A stretch of 64,000 nt of DNA from Chloroflexota bacterium (GCA_947475545.1 CANJLL010000002.1:208950-272949); one strand, 5' to 3'. Positions 1 to 7,995 are shown, counted from the first letter of the stretch. The notes: generated by a model not told the origin, from the letters alone. Program-made: numbers and translations.

Positions 1-2
1 CC

Positions 3-305
3 GCCGCCTATCTTGCCGGTGGCCTGATCGGGCTGGTGAGCGCTGTCCTGTCGGTCGTCTACGTGACGGCTGCCCAGAGCGGCAGCGTCCCCGGCGACGC
101 GGCGCTGACGTCCGGCTCGGTGTCGGACCTGATCGTGTACGCCTTCGGGATTGGCATCGGGTACGGCATCGTCCTGGGCGCTGCTGCGGCCTGGTACAAG
201 CGGTTCCTGGCCTTCACCAGCCCCCAGCGCCGGCCGCCGACGCGTGCCGCCTCGCGGCCGGCCAACGGCCGGCGCGGCAACTCCCGGCCCGCCTCGCGCC
301 CGTAA
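3..305 (+). CDS. C-terminal part of a membrane protein (cut by window start)
   Basis: The reading frame is open from the first complete codon at position 3, so the true start lies upstream; a GTG at 36 is only an internal candidate. The visible 100 residues contain two hydrophobic stretches, roughly the first 20 residues and then about residues 45-65 (DLIVYAFGIGIGYGIVLG). A strongly basic, Pro/Arg-rich tail ends at TAA. This layout suggests an integral membrane protein with a cytoplasmic basic tail. I do not recognise the family. It faces dnaE2 convergently, with 66 bases between the two stops. Confidence 0.5.
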   Translation, partial: AAYLAGGLIGLVSAVLSVVYVTAAQSGSVPGDAALTSGSVSDLIVYAFGIGIGYGIVLGAAAAWYKRFLAFTSPQRRPPTRAASRPANGRRGNSRPASRP

Positions 306-371
306 CTGGCTCGGGGGCGGCCTGGTCCGCCCTGGTTCGCCCCCGCCCGCCTCGGTTCGCTTCGGCCCGCC

Positions 372-3300
372 TCACAGCCGGCGCATCCCCGCGTACCCCT
401 GCTGCCGGATGCCCGGCGGGGTCTCGGGACCGCCGGCCGAGGCCACCGCGTCCGGGAGCGGCACCACGCCCCGGGCGATCACGTTGACCACCTGGCCCTC
501 GAGCTGCAGGTCCCCGTCGATCAGCAACAGCGCGTGGCGCCGGACCACACCGCGCAGGCGTGCCCAGGTGTCGGGCCAGAGGGTGACGTTGACCATCCCC
601 GTCTCGTCCTCGACCGCCAGGAAGACCGTGCCCTTTGCCGTTGTGGGGTGCTGGCGCGTCACCACCAGCCCGCCGATCCGCACCGGGCCCGGCCGGCGCC
701 CCGACAGGTCGGCGTTGGTCACCGCGCCCAGCCGGACCAGGGACTCCCGGAAGAGCTCCACCACCTGGCGACGCGCGTCCAGGCCCACCACGGCATAGGC
801 GTCGCCGATCCGCTCCGGCTCGCTGATCTCCGGGAGGAGCGGCGCCTGCGTCGCGGGGAGGTGCAGGCTGAGCGGCCGGCCCGCCGCCGCGGATCGGCGC
901 CCGCCGCCGGCCCGCCCCGTTGACCGTCCATCCACCCGGCCCCGAGACGCGCCCGTCACCTCGCGAAGCTGCCAGAGCAGCTCCCGGCGAGGCCGCCCCA
1001 GGGAGTCCAGGGCCCCGGCGCGGATCAGCCGCTCCAGCGTCTCCTCTGGCAGGCCGGTCCGGTCCACCACGTCCGCCAGCGTCCGATACGGGCCGCGGGA
1101 CAGCTCGGCGTCCAGGATCTCGCGGTGCTCCTCCCCGATCCCCTTCACGAGGCGCAGCCCCAGCCGGACCCCCCAGCCCATGGCGCCCTCGGCCGCGTAC
1201 CGGTCGCGCGGCTCCGCCGAGGGGATCACGCACGCCCCGGAGCGCACGGGCCGCGGCCGTGCCGTGATGCCCGCCCCGTCGGGGATGGGCTCGCCCGGGT
1301 CTCCGTCGTGGCTCCCGTCGTCGCCGATGGCACCCGCCATGGTCCAGCCCGGCCGGCCCACCCACTCGGTGGTCGTCCGCCAGGCGCTGGCGTTGACGTC
1401 GATGGGCAGGACGGCCACCCCGTGGCGGCGCGCGTCGTTGACCAGCACCTCCACGGGATAGAAGCCCATCGGCTGCGCGTTGATGAGCCCAACGAGGAAC
1501 TGGGTGGGGTAGAAGAGCTTCAGGAACGACGACTCGTAGGCGGTCCGCGCAAACGCGGCCGCGTGCGACTTGGCGAAGCCGAAGCTGGCGAAGGCCGCGA
1601 CCTGGCGGAAGAGCTCCTCGGCCATCTCCGGGCTCATGCCGGGCTGACGGAGCGCGCCATCCACGAACTTGAGGTGCAGCTTCTCCATCTCCCGGTTCGA
1701 CCGCCAGGTCCCCATCGCCCGCCGGAAGCCGTCCGATTCGGCTGGCGTGAAGCCGGCCACCTCGATGGCGATCCGCATCACCTGCTCCTGGTAGAGGATC
1801 ACGCCCAGGCTGTCCTTCAGGACCGGCTCGAGGCTGGGGTGCAGGTAGGCGACGGGCTCCAGGCCTTGCCGGCGCCGGAGGTACGGGTGGACGGCGTTCC
1901 CCTGGATGGGGCCGGGGCGGATGATGGCCACTTCCACCACCAGGTCATCCAGCGTGGATGGTCGGCTCTTGGGGAGGGTCTGCATCTGGGCCCGGCTCTC
2001 CACCTGGAAGACGCCGACCGTGTCCGCGGCCTGGAGCATCCGGAAGACCTCGGGGATCTCCTCGGGGATGCGATCCAGGTCCAGGCAGACGGCGCAGTCC
2101 GATTCGATCAGTTGGACGGTCTCGTCGATGGCGGCCAGCATTCCCAGGCCCAGCAGGTCCAGCTTGATCAGCTTGAGGGTCTCGACGTCGCGCTTGTCGA
2201 ACTGGACCACGACGCGGCCGGGCATGGTGGCGCGCTCCAGCGGGGCGATGTCGATGAGCGGGGCCGCCGTCACCAGCATCCCTCCCGAATGGATGGACAG
2301 GTGGCGCGGGAAGCCGTCGATCCGGGCGCACATCTCCAGCCAGCGCTCCCAGTCGCTCATCCCCACGGTGCTCCCGCCGCGCGGCCGGGGTCGGGGCTCC
2401 GGCTCCACCCGAGCCACCGAGGAGTTGGACGCGTCCTTTGCACCCCCGCCGCGACCGATCGTCCCCGCCGACGGTGACGGCGGGTCCCAGCGGCCCGGGC
2501 GGCCCAGCCGGTCTGTGGCTCGCTCCGGCGGCAGCGGCATCCCCGATTCCGGATCGACCGCCACCGCTTCAGCCCCCTGCCGTGCCAGCCAGGCCACGCT
2601 CGCCGGCGTGTCGCCCGGCCCGCCCTCGTCGTCCGACGTCCCGCCCGCGCGCACCGCGGGCTTGGACCCCGACGGCGTCCCCGCCCCCGCGCCCGCGCCC
2701 GCCAGCAGCCGCGCCGGGATGGGTGCCTTGCCGCCCCCATGGCGCAGCTGGCCCATGGGGTCCACCAGCCCGCGCGCCGCGGCGAGGACGGCCGAACCCG
2801 CCACCGAACCCAGCCCTCGTGCGCCAGCCAGCGCGGCCGCCCCCGCTTGGGGCCCCTCTCCCGGCCGCCGGAAGAACTCGGCGAAGCCGCCATCGGTCTC
2901 CAGGTCCCGGCGGACCATCACCGAGTCGTACGTCTCGAGCGCCTTGGCGACCCGATCCACCAGCGGCCGCGGAAAGCCCAGCGCGGAGCCCACCTCGCGG
3001 ACCGCGGACCGCGCCCGATACGTGACCAGGTTGCAGACCATCCCGGTGTGCTCGGGGCCGTACTTCCGGTAGATGTACTGGATCACCTCCTCGCGACGCT
3101 CCGACGAGAAGTCGATGTCCACGTCCGGGTAGGTGGTCCGCCCCTCGTTGATGAACCGCTCGAAGAGCAGGTGGTGGCGGATGGGCTCCACCCGGCTGAT
3201 CCCCAGCACGTAGGCGACGATGGACCCGGCGGCACTCCCCCGCCCCTGGGCCGGAATCCGCTGCGCCTTGGCGAACTGCATGAGATCCCAACAGATCAGG

Positions 3301-4616
3301 AAGAACTCTGCGAGTCCGGTCCGCTCGATGACGTCCAGCTCGTGGGCCAGCTGGCGGACCACGGCCGGGGTGAGCGGGTGGTAGCGGCGCCGCGCGCCTG
3401 ACTGGCAGAGCTCCACGAGGTGGCTGAACGGCGTCTCCCCGGCCGGGACTCGGAAGCCCGGGAAGCGGACCTGCTCAAACCCCAGGTCCACTGAGCAGGT
3501 CCCGGCCAGCTCGGCGGCAGAGGCGATCCCCTCCAGCCAGGTGCGGGCCAGGGCGGGCTGGGCGGGATGGGCCGCGTGAAGCCCTGCCTCGCCGGGAGGC
3601 ATGGCGGCCAGTTCCGGCGCGGACTTGAGGTACGACTCCCCGTCGGGGCGGCGGAGGTCGGCGAGCCCATCGAGGGTCCGGCCGTGCGCGATAGCCGTGA
3701 CCACGTCGTACAGCTCGCGATCCTCCGGCCGGGCGTACCGGACGTCATTGGTCACAACGACGGGGAGGCCCATCCCGCAGGCGAGCTCGGCCGTCTCCGC
3801 GACCAGCCAGTCGTCGTCGGGGAGGAGGTGATGCGTGAGCTCCAGGAAGAAGCCGCTGGTAGCCGCCCCATCCCCGGTCCCGTACAACTCGGCCAGCCGC
3901 GCGGCCGCCGCCATGGCCCCCGCCCGGTCCCCCACCAGCAGCCGGCGCGCGATCTCACCCTGGCGGCCGCCCGAGAGCGCCACCAGCCCCTCGGTGTGCT
4001 GGCCGAGCAGCGCGTGGGTCACGCGTGGGACGCGCTTGGTCCCGGCAAGGTTGGCGTGGGAGAGGAGCCGGCACAAGCTCCGGTAGCCCGCTCCGTCCCG
4101 GGCCAGGAGGACCAGTTGGGGCCCGCGCTGCCGCTCCCCCACCCCGCGCAGGTCCTCCTTGACGGTCTCGCGCCGGCCGGGAAGCAGGGCACGCGCAGGC
4201 CTGGGCCGTGCCGGGAGCCCCTCCTCCGGCCGCGGCCGCGCGCCGGCCAGGGTGGCAGCGGAGGCGCCGGTGCGCGGGCCGAACGTCGAGTGACGAGCAT
4301 GGAGCGGCAGGCCGCCATCGGCGGGTCCACTCGCCCCCCGACGAACCGGGCGCCGGGCAGGGACCACAACCCGAGCCGGGTCAGCAACGGCCGCGTCCAC
4401 CAACTCCAGCTCCACGCCCAGGATAGGCCAGAGCCCCGCCTCCCGGGCCGCGGCAGCAAACCGGACGACGCCATAGAGCCCACCACGATCCGTGATGGCG
4501 AGGCCGGACAGCCCCAGCTCGACGGCTCGCTCCACCAGCTGGTCCGGGGCCGAGGCGCCGTCGAGGAACGAGAAGTTGGAGTGGCAGTGGAGCTCTGCGT
4601 AGGTCAGCGCTGGCAT
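372..4616 (-). CDS. dnaE2: Error-prone DNA polymerase III alpha subunit DnaE2 with two unusual insertions
   Basis: Translesion C-family polymerase, the catalytic part of the ImuA-ImuB-DnaE2 mutasome. Visible domains in order: PHP domain (HCHSNFSFLDGAS, residues 10-22), polymerase palm with the PDVDIDF acid motif near residue 497, fingers and tandem HhH, and a C-terminal OB fold (GLVVTRQHP and following). I start at the ATG giving MPALTYAELH, the usual DnaE2 N-terminus; an ATG at 4634 is the alternative. At 1414 residues it is about 300 longer than typical DnaE2. The excess sits in two low-complexity Pro/Arg/Gly/Ala-rich blocks: about residues 75-167 inside the PHP domain, and about 585-753 just before the WERWLEMCARIDGFPRHLS segment. 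Expression is probably SOS-controlled through the LexA box at 4671-4682. Confidence 0.95.
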   Translation of the reverse strand: MPALTYAELHCHSNFSFLDGASAPDQLVERAVELGLSGLAITDRGGLYGVVRFAAAAREAGLWPILGVELELVDAAVADPARVVVPARRPVRRGASGPADGGLPLHARHSTFGPRTGASAATLAGARPRPEEGLPARPRPARALLPGRRETVKEDLRGVGERQRGPQLVLLARDGAGYRSLCRLLSHANLAGTKRVPRVTHALLGQHTEGLVALSGGRQGEIARRLLVGDRAGAMAAAARLAELYGTGDGAATSGFFLELTHHLLPDDDWLVAETAELACGMGLPVVVTNDVRYARPEDRELYDVVTAIAHGRTLDGLADLRRPDGESYLKSAPELAAMPPGEAGLHAAHPAQPALARTWLEGIASAAELAGTCSVDLGFEQVRFPGFRVPAGETPFSHLVELCQSGARRRYHPLTPAVVRQLAHELDVIERTGLAEFFLICWDLMQFAKAQRIPAQGRGSAAGSIVAYVLGISRVEPIRHHLLFERFINEGRTTYPDVDIDFSSERREEVIQYIYRKYGPEHTGMVCNLVTYRARSAVREVGSALGFPRPLVDRVAKALETYDSVMVRRDLETDGGFAEFFRRPGEGPQAGAAALAGARGLGSVAGSAVLAAARGLVDPMGQLRHGGGKAPIPARLLAGAGAGAGTPSGSKPAVRAGGTSDDEGGPGDTPASVAWLARQGAEAVAVDPESGMPLPPERATDRLGRPGRWDPPSPSAGTIGRGGGAKDASNSSVARVEPEPRPRPRGGSTVGMSDWERWLEMCARIDGFPRHLSIHSGGMLVTAAPLIDIAPLERATMPGRVVVQFDKRDVETLKLIKLDLLGLGMLAAIDETVQLIESDCAVCLDLDRIPEEIPEVFRMLQAADTVGVFQVESRAQMQTLPKSRPSTLDDLVVEVAIIRPGPIQGNAVHPYLRRRQGLEPVAYLHPSLEPVLKDSLGVILYQEQVMRIAIEVAGFTPAESDGFRRAMGTWRSNREMEKLHLKFVDGALRQPGMSPEMAEELFRQVAAFASFGFAKSHAAAFARTAYESSFLKLFYPTQFLVGLINAQPMGFYPVEVLVNDARRHGVAVLPIDVNASAWRTTTEWVGRPGWTMAGAIGDDGSHDGDPGEPIPDGAGITARPRPVRSGACVIPSAEPRDRYAAEGAMGWGVRLGLRLVKGIGEEHREILDAELSRGPYRTLADVVDRTGLPEETLERLIRAGALDSLGRPRRELLWQLREVTGASRGRVDGRSTGRAGGGRRSAAAGRPLSLHLPATQAPLLPEISEPERIGDAYAVVGLDARRQVVELFRESLVRLGAVTNADLSGRRPGPVRIGGLVVTRQHPTTAKGTVFLAVEDETGMVNVTLWPDTWARLRGVVRRHALLLIDGDLQLEGQVVNVIARGVVPLPDAVASAGGPETPPGIRQQGYAGMRRL

Positions 4617-4670
4617 GGGCGGTTCCTGCGGCATCGGGGCTGGGGGCCGTTCGATGGGCAGGCGATGATA

Positions 4671-4682
4671 GAACAGATGTTC
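4671..4682. promoter_or_regulatory. LexA (SOS) box between dnaE2 and a divergent small ORF
   Basis: GAACAGATGTTC is a perfect GAAC-N4-GTTC palindrome, the LexA operator type known from Gram-positive bacteria. Reading toward dnaE2, a possible -10 (TATCAT, 4665-4670) touches the box, so LexA bound there would block the promoter. The nearly identical box GAACGGATGTTC lies before imuA. The box is also 52 bases upstream of the plus-strand ATG at 4735, so it could control both directions. No strong -35 is visible for either side. Confidence 0.85.
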
Positions 4683-4734
4683 GATCTTGGCGGAGGGCGG
4701 ACTCGCGCAACATCCAGAATAGTGAAGTCGTCTC

Positions 4735-4860
4735 ATGGCCGTGCGCCAGGATCGACGCCAGATCTTCTTCACGGTGGCCCGGACGGCGGGTATGCTCTGG
4801 CTGGCGCTCTTCCTGATCCTGGTGGTCTTCCCGGTGGCCCTGGCCGCCCAGACACCCTGA
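4735..4860 (+). CDS. Small single-span membrane peptide (41 aa), possibly SOS-linked
   Basis: Short ORF divergent from dnaE2. The product starts with a basic segment (MAVRQDRRQ) followed by one hydrophobic helix of about 20 residues (roughly 20-38) and a short polar end. This is the layout of single-span inner-membrane peptides. Its start is 52 bases downstream of the LexA box at 4671-4682. A strong hairpin (4951-4988) lies about 90 bases after its stop and could end the transcript. No Shine-Dalgarno is obvious. By position it recalls SOS-induced small membrane peptides such as SidA or TisB, but that is an inference from size and context; there is no recognisable sequence similarity. Confidence 0.45.
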   Translation: MAVRQDRRQIFFTVARTAGMLWLALFLILVVFPVALAAQTP

Positions 4861-4927
4861 CTGTCCTTGTTGTCCGGATCATCCCGGACACCGGCAGCAC
4901 CGGCCTTCGGGTCGGGAGTTGACCAAA

Positions 4928-4988
4928 CCGGTCGTCGCAAGGCGACCGGCACAGGGCCCCGTCGCATCTGGGGGCGACGGGGCCCTGT
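4928..4988. terminator. Two adjacent hairpins, the second with a perfect 15-bp stem
   Basis: The first hairpin pairs ccggtcg (4928-4934) with cgaccgg (4943-4949). The second pairs acagggccccgtcgc (4951-4965) with its exact complement at 4974-4988 around an 8-base loop. There is no T-tract, so it may be a Rho-assisted or strand-symmetric terminator; a rho gene is present in this window. It lies after the 41-aa ORF and before the 35-aa ORF. Confidence 0.6.
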
Positions 4989-5081
4989 CATGTTCGCCAC
5001 CTGCCGCCGCGCTACAGTTAGGGTCAGCAGCCGCGGGCACGCGATGCCCGGTCAGCAGCCCGACTCGGAGACGCAAGCGAG

Positions 5082-5189
5082 ATGGAACCCAAACCCCGCG
5101 ACATCATCGGCGCCGCCGTCCTGGTTCTGGTCCTGGTGGGCCTTGTGGTCCTGATCGTCGGGATGACGGCCCCCACCCTCGCGGCCTGA
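5082..5189 (+). CDS. Small hydrophobic peptide (35 aa) ending in a tandem repeat
   Basis: Short ORF: ATG, six mostly charged or polar residues (MEPKPR), then one hydrophobic helix (residues 8-28) and a short tail. A weak GGAG lies about 12 bases upstream and a TACAGT hexamer at 5013 could be a -10. Its last codons and TGA form the first unit of the 14-bp tandem repeat at 5176. Single-span membrane peptide by composition; family and function unknown. It could be a chance ORF in GC-rich sequence. Confidence 0.35.
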   Translation: MEPKPRDIIGAAVLVLVLVGLVVLIVGMTAPTLAA

Positions 5190-5257
5190 CCCTCGCGGCC
5201 TGACCCTCGCGGCCTGACCCTCGCGGCCTGACCCTCGCGGCCTGACCCTCGCGGCTG
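5176..5257. repeat. Tandem repeat, 14-bp unit CCCTCGCGGCCTGA, five exact copies plus a partial
   Basis: Exact units begin at 5176, 5190, 5204, 5218 and 5232, followed by a partial copy at 5246. Every unit contains TGA, and since 14 is not a multiple of three, the array puts stops in all three plus-strand frames. It sits between the 35-aa ORF stop and the 3' end of the DUF6504 gene. Probably a slippage-generated array. Confidence 0.9.
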
Positions 5258-5328
5258 CAGCGCAAGTCCAGGCGCGGAGAGATCACCTTCTCGCGGACAG
5301 CTGGTCTCGCCTGGCGGGCGAGCGGCCA

Positions 5329-5577
5329 TCAGTCGTACAGCCGCTCCAGGTGCCACGTCCCACTCACCCGGTCGAGGTAGACCAGCGCCAGCCAGCGCCG
5401 GCCCACCACCTTGAAGTAGTCCCGCGCGATGGGGCCGCGCCACCAGGCCTCCTCGATCCGCCAGCGGTTGCAGACTTCCACCGGCTCGCGCTGTCCGGCC
5501 CAGCGGATGGCGACCAGGCGGCCCTCCGGGTCCAGCTCCACGTCGATCGACGGGTGCTCCCGCATGAAGCGCGTCAC
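5329..5577 (-). CDS. DUF6504 family protein, small mutasome-associated partner
   Basis: An 82-residue protein with a Trp/Arg-rich beta-type sequence (CNRWRIEEAWWRGP, RDYFKVVGRRW, GTWHLERLYD). It matches the small domain I know as DUF6504, found after or fused to ImuB-type polymerases in high-GC bacteria. I chose the GTG at 5577 because it overlaps the imuB stop in a GTGA junction, implying translational coupling; a TTG at 5592 is possible. Its biochemical role is not known to me. Co-transcription with imuA-imuB suggests an accessory of the SOS mutasome. Confidence 0.75.
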   Translation of the reverse strand: MTRFMREHPSIDVELDPEGRLVAIRWAGQREPVEVCNRWRIEEAWWRGPIARDYFKVVGRRWLALVYLDRVSGTWHLERLYD

Positions 5578-6800
5578 CCCTGCCACCCCCAACGCCGCTC
5601 GGCGAGCGGCGATTCCGGGTCCAGCAGCTGGATCCGCCGGATCCGGTCCTCGCCGTAGGTGAGCGCCAGTCGGGCCAACTGCCAGCCGAGACGCGCGTCG
5701 CGGGCCGCCTGTGGAACGAAGAGCGAGAGTTGCTGACCGGCGGCCGGCTCCACACCAGCCAGCTCCAGCTCCAGCCGGGCAACGGCCGCCGGCGGCGGAG
5801 TCCGCTCCAGCCCGGCAAGGAGCAGCCGCTCGATGGCCTCCACGTCCGAGGTGGGCTCGGGGAACCGCTGCTCCACGATGACGGTGGGCGGCGTGCCGGT
5901 CCGCGCAAAGGCCAGGTCCAGCTCCAGCACCAGGCGGGCCCGGGTGGCGGCCGCTCCCCGGCCGTCAAGCTGCCCGGCCAGGGCCGTGGCAACCCGGCGC
6001 AGGACGAAGCGCACCGCTTCGAGCTCCTCCACCGGCGGGTCGATGGGCAGCGCCAGGGCCATCCGCTCCGGCGCGCGGCGCTGCCGGAATGGGCGAATCT
6101 CCTCCCCATTGGCCCGGGCATGGAGCCGCGCGCCCTCCTCGCCGAAGCGGGCGACGAGCGCCGAGCGGGCCAGCTCGCCGACGGCGCCGATTCGCCGCAG
6201 CCCGAACCGGGCGAGGCGGGCACGGATCGCAGGGTCCGGCGTCAACAGCGACGCGGGGAGTGGCGCCAGCCAGGCCGCTTCCCCGCCGGCCGGCACGGTC
6301 TCGAGGGCCGCGGGAAGCGCGAGGCCGGCGGCGACGGTGGCGGCGAACCAGGTGCCGGCGATCCCCGCCCGGGGTGACCCGGGCAGGAGCGGCTGCAGTG
6401 CCGCTCCAAGGCGCCGGACCAGGGCCGGCTCCGGACCCCAGAGCGCCGAGAGGCCGTCCACCTGGACGGCCAGCAGCCCATAGGCCGGATCCGCCGGTTC
6501 CGACGTCCCGGCCAGGCCAGGGCTGAAGGACGCGAGCGCCTCGAAGGCGGCCTCGACCGCCGACCGGTCCCCATCGGGATCCGGGTCGACGAAGGTGGCC
6601 TCAGGGGCGAGCCGGTGTGCCGACCCCAGCGGGATCCCGCGCCGGATGCCCAGGTCCCTGGCCTCCCGGCTGGCGTCCAGGACGATCCCGGCCGTCCAGG
6701 GCTTGCCGCCCACCACGACCGGGCCCGGCGGGAATGAGCCGGAGCGCTGCCGGGCGAGATCTAGGAGGAGGTGTGGCCAATAGAGGTGGAGGAGGCGCAT
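5574..6800 (-). CDS. imuB: ImuB-like Y-family polymerase, probably non-catalytic
   Basis: A 408-residue Y-family protein starting MRLLHLYWPHLL. In active Y-family polymerases the first motif carries a metal-binding Asp (IDMD type); here the equivalent residues are LLHLYW. The later Asp-Glu pair is replaced by VQVDGLSALWG. Loss of these acids is the hallmark of ImuB, which acts as a hub linking DnaE2, ImuA and the beta clamp. Palm, thumb (LARFGLRRIGAVGELA, HhH-like) and little-finger regions are recognisable. The imuA frame overlaps its first 200 bases, and the DUF6504 gene follows with a GTGA overlap. Confidence 0.85.
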   Translation of the reverse strand: MRLLHLYWPHLLLDLARQRSGSFPPGPVVVGGKPWTAGIVLDASREARDLGIRRGIPLGSAHRLAPEATFVDPDPDGDRSAVEAAFEALASFSPGLAGTSEPADPAYGLLAVQVDGLSALWGPEPALVRRLGAALQPLLPGSPRAGIAGTWFAATVAAGLALPAALETVPAGGEAAWLAPLPASLLTPDPAIRARLARFGLRRIGAVGELARSALVARFGEEGARLHARANGEEIRPFRQRRAPERMALALPIDPPVEELEAVRFVLRRVATALAGQLDGRGAAATRARLVLELDLAFARTGTPPTVIVEQRFPEPTSDVEAIERLLLAGLERTPPPAAVARLELELAGVEPAAGQQLSLFVPQAARDARLGWQLARLALTYGEDRIRRIQLLDPESPLAERRWGWQG

Positions 6801-7860
6801 GAGACCGAATCCCGGTGGCTGCAGGGGCGGGGGCATTGGTGATGAGCACGGGATCCGCGCGCCACGCGCGTCCTGGATCCGCGGGGGTGGCGTCGCGGCG
6901 GGCCTCCCGGAGGAGCCCCTCGCGTTGGAGACACGCATCCCGCTCCCCGCCCTCCGCGTAGAGGATCCGGAGCTCGGCGTGCCGGCCGGGCGGACCGAAG
7001 CGGTTGCGGGCGACGGTCACCGCCGTCCGCTGGCCGACGACATCCCGACCGAGGTGGATCCACGACCGCCGAGCCAGCTCCAGCCGGAGTCCGGTGGCTT
7101 CCGCCACGGCGCCGGCCAGGCCGGCCGAGAGCCCGGGCGGCTCGATGACGACGAAGAGCGCACCCGCTCGACGAGCCATGGCCGAGAGCCGGCCCAGCCG
7201 GTCCGCCACGCTGGGACGACGCCCGGCTGGGTCGCGCCCGGCGGGGTCGCGCCCGGCGGGGTCGCGACCCGTGGAGCCCGGCCGCGGGACGGCGACCCGG
7301 GCAGGGGCGGCGGCGGAGCTGACTCCCGGTGCCGGAGTGGGTGTTGACACCGCGCCCACGGCCCCACCCGTGGCGCCGCCCGGCAGGTCCACGACGAGCA
7401 GGTCCACGGCGCGGCCCGAGAGCAGCGCGCCGGCGATGGACAGCCCCTCGTCCAGGCCCGCCGGCGTGACGACCACCAGCCACTCCGGGACCACGCCCCG
7501 GGCGACCGCCTCCACGGGATCGAAGCTGCGCGAGAGGTCCAGCCAGGCCGCGATGAGGCCGGCCGCCTGTGCCTCCGCGACGAGGCGGAGCGCCAGCGTT
7601 GTGGTGCCGCTGGACGCCTCGCCGTGGAGCGCGACGCTGGCGGCTCTGGGCAGCCCGCCGGGCCCCAGGATGGCGTCCAGGGCGGCAAAGCCAGTGGAGA
7701 TGACGCTCCCCCGGGCGGGCAGCGGGGCCGGCACCTCCCGGTCATCCACGTCCCGGAGTGGCGCCGTGGCGAGGGCCCCGATGGTCCGTGGGGCGGCCGC
7801 TCCCCAGCGTGCCTGGAGGCTGGCGAGGGCGGCGGTGACGTCGTTGGGGAGGGCGCTCAT
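6601..7860 (-). CDS. imuA: ImuA-like RecA-fold protein, first gene of the mutasome operon
   Basis: A 419-residue RecA/SulA-like protein starting MSALPNDVTAAL. The core GLPRAASVALHGEASSGTTTLAL matches RecA (GPESSGKTTLA), but the P-loop Lys is Thr, so normal ATP binding is doubtful. DLLVVDLPGG is the Walker B-like strand. The family partners ImuB and DnaE2 and modulates RecA. Residues about 200-217 hold a DPAGR repeat. The C-terminal ~100 residues are Pro/Arg-rich and the frame overlaps imuB by 200 bases, so the true C-terminus may be shorter if an indel removed a stop. Start codon and promoter are well supported by the LexA/TTGACA arrangement just upstream. Confidence 0.8.
   Translation of the reverse strand: MSALPNDVTAALASLQARWGAAAPRTIGALATAPLRDVDDREVPAPLPARGSVISTGFAALDAILGPGGLPRAASVALHGEASSGTTTLALRLVAEAQAAGLIAAWLDLSRSFDPVEAVARGVVPEWLVVVTPAGLDEGLSIAGALLSGRAVDLLVVDLPGGATGGAVGAVSTPTPAPGVSSAAAPARVAVPRPGSTGRDPAGRDPAGRDPAGRRPSVADRLGRLSAMARRAGALFVVIEPPGLSAGLAGAVAEATGLRLELARRSWIHLGRDVVGQRTAVTVARNRFGPPGRHAELRILYAEGGERDACLQREGLLREARRDATPADPGRAWRADPVLITNAPAPAATGIRSHAPPPPLLATPPPRSRPAALRLIPAGPGRGGRQALDGRDRPGRQPGGQGPGHPARDPAGVGTPARP
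7221..7265. repeat. Three 15-bp units inside imuA encoding DPAGR-type repeats
   Basis: The unit gcccggcggggtcgc occurs at 7236 and 7251, with a one-base variant at 7221. As the unit is 15 bp, the imuA frame is kept and the protein gains repeated D-P-A-G-R pentads in a linker between core strands. Copy number could vary between strains without frameshift. Confidence 0.85.
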
Positions 7861-7870
7861 GGGACTTCGA

Positions 7871-7898
7871 ATACTAGAACGGATGTTCGAATTGTCAA
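7871..7898 (-). promoter_or_regulatory. LexA-controlled promoter of imuA-imuB-DUF6504
   Basis: Reading the minus strand: TTGACA (complement of 7893-7898), a 16-bp spacer and TAGTAT (complement of 7871-7876), a good sigma-70-type promoter. The LexA box GAACATCCGTTC (7877-7888) fills most of the spacer, so repressor and RNA polymerase must exclude each other. The predicted start site falls only a few bases before the imuA ATG at 7860, implying a leaderless or nearly leaderless mRNA. Confidence 0.85.
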
Positions 7899-7995
7899 CC
7901 GGATTCGACTCCGGAAGGCCCACCGATCGAGTCCCCCGGGGCCGCCACGCCGGTCCATCCGCGCGTCTCCGAGTGGAGCCATGGCCGGGCCTCCG

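Noticed and set aside
1125..2477. 450-codon plus-strand frame opposite dnaE2
   Set aside because: Gly/Leu/Asp-rich shadow of the catalytic part of DnaE2, without ribosome-binding site or family similarity.
5176..5257. CRISPR-like array
   Set aside because: The 14-bp units are directly abutting with no spacers and no cas genes exist in the window.
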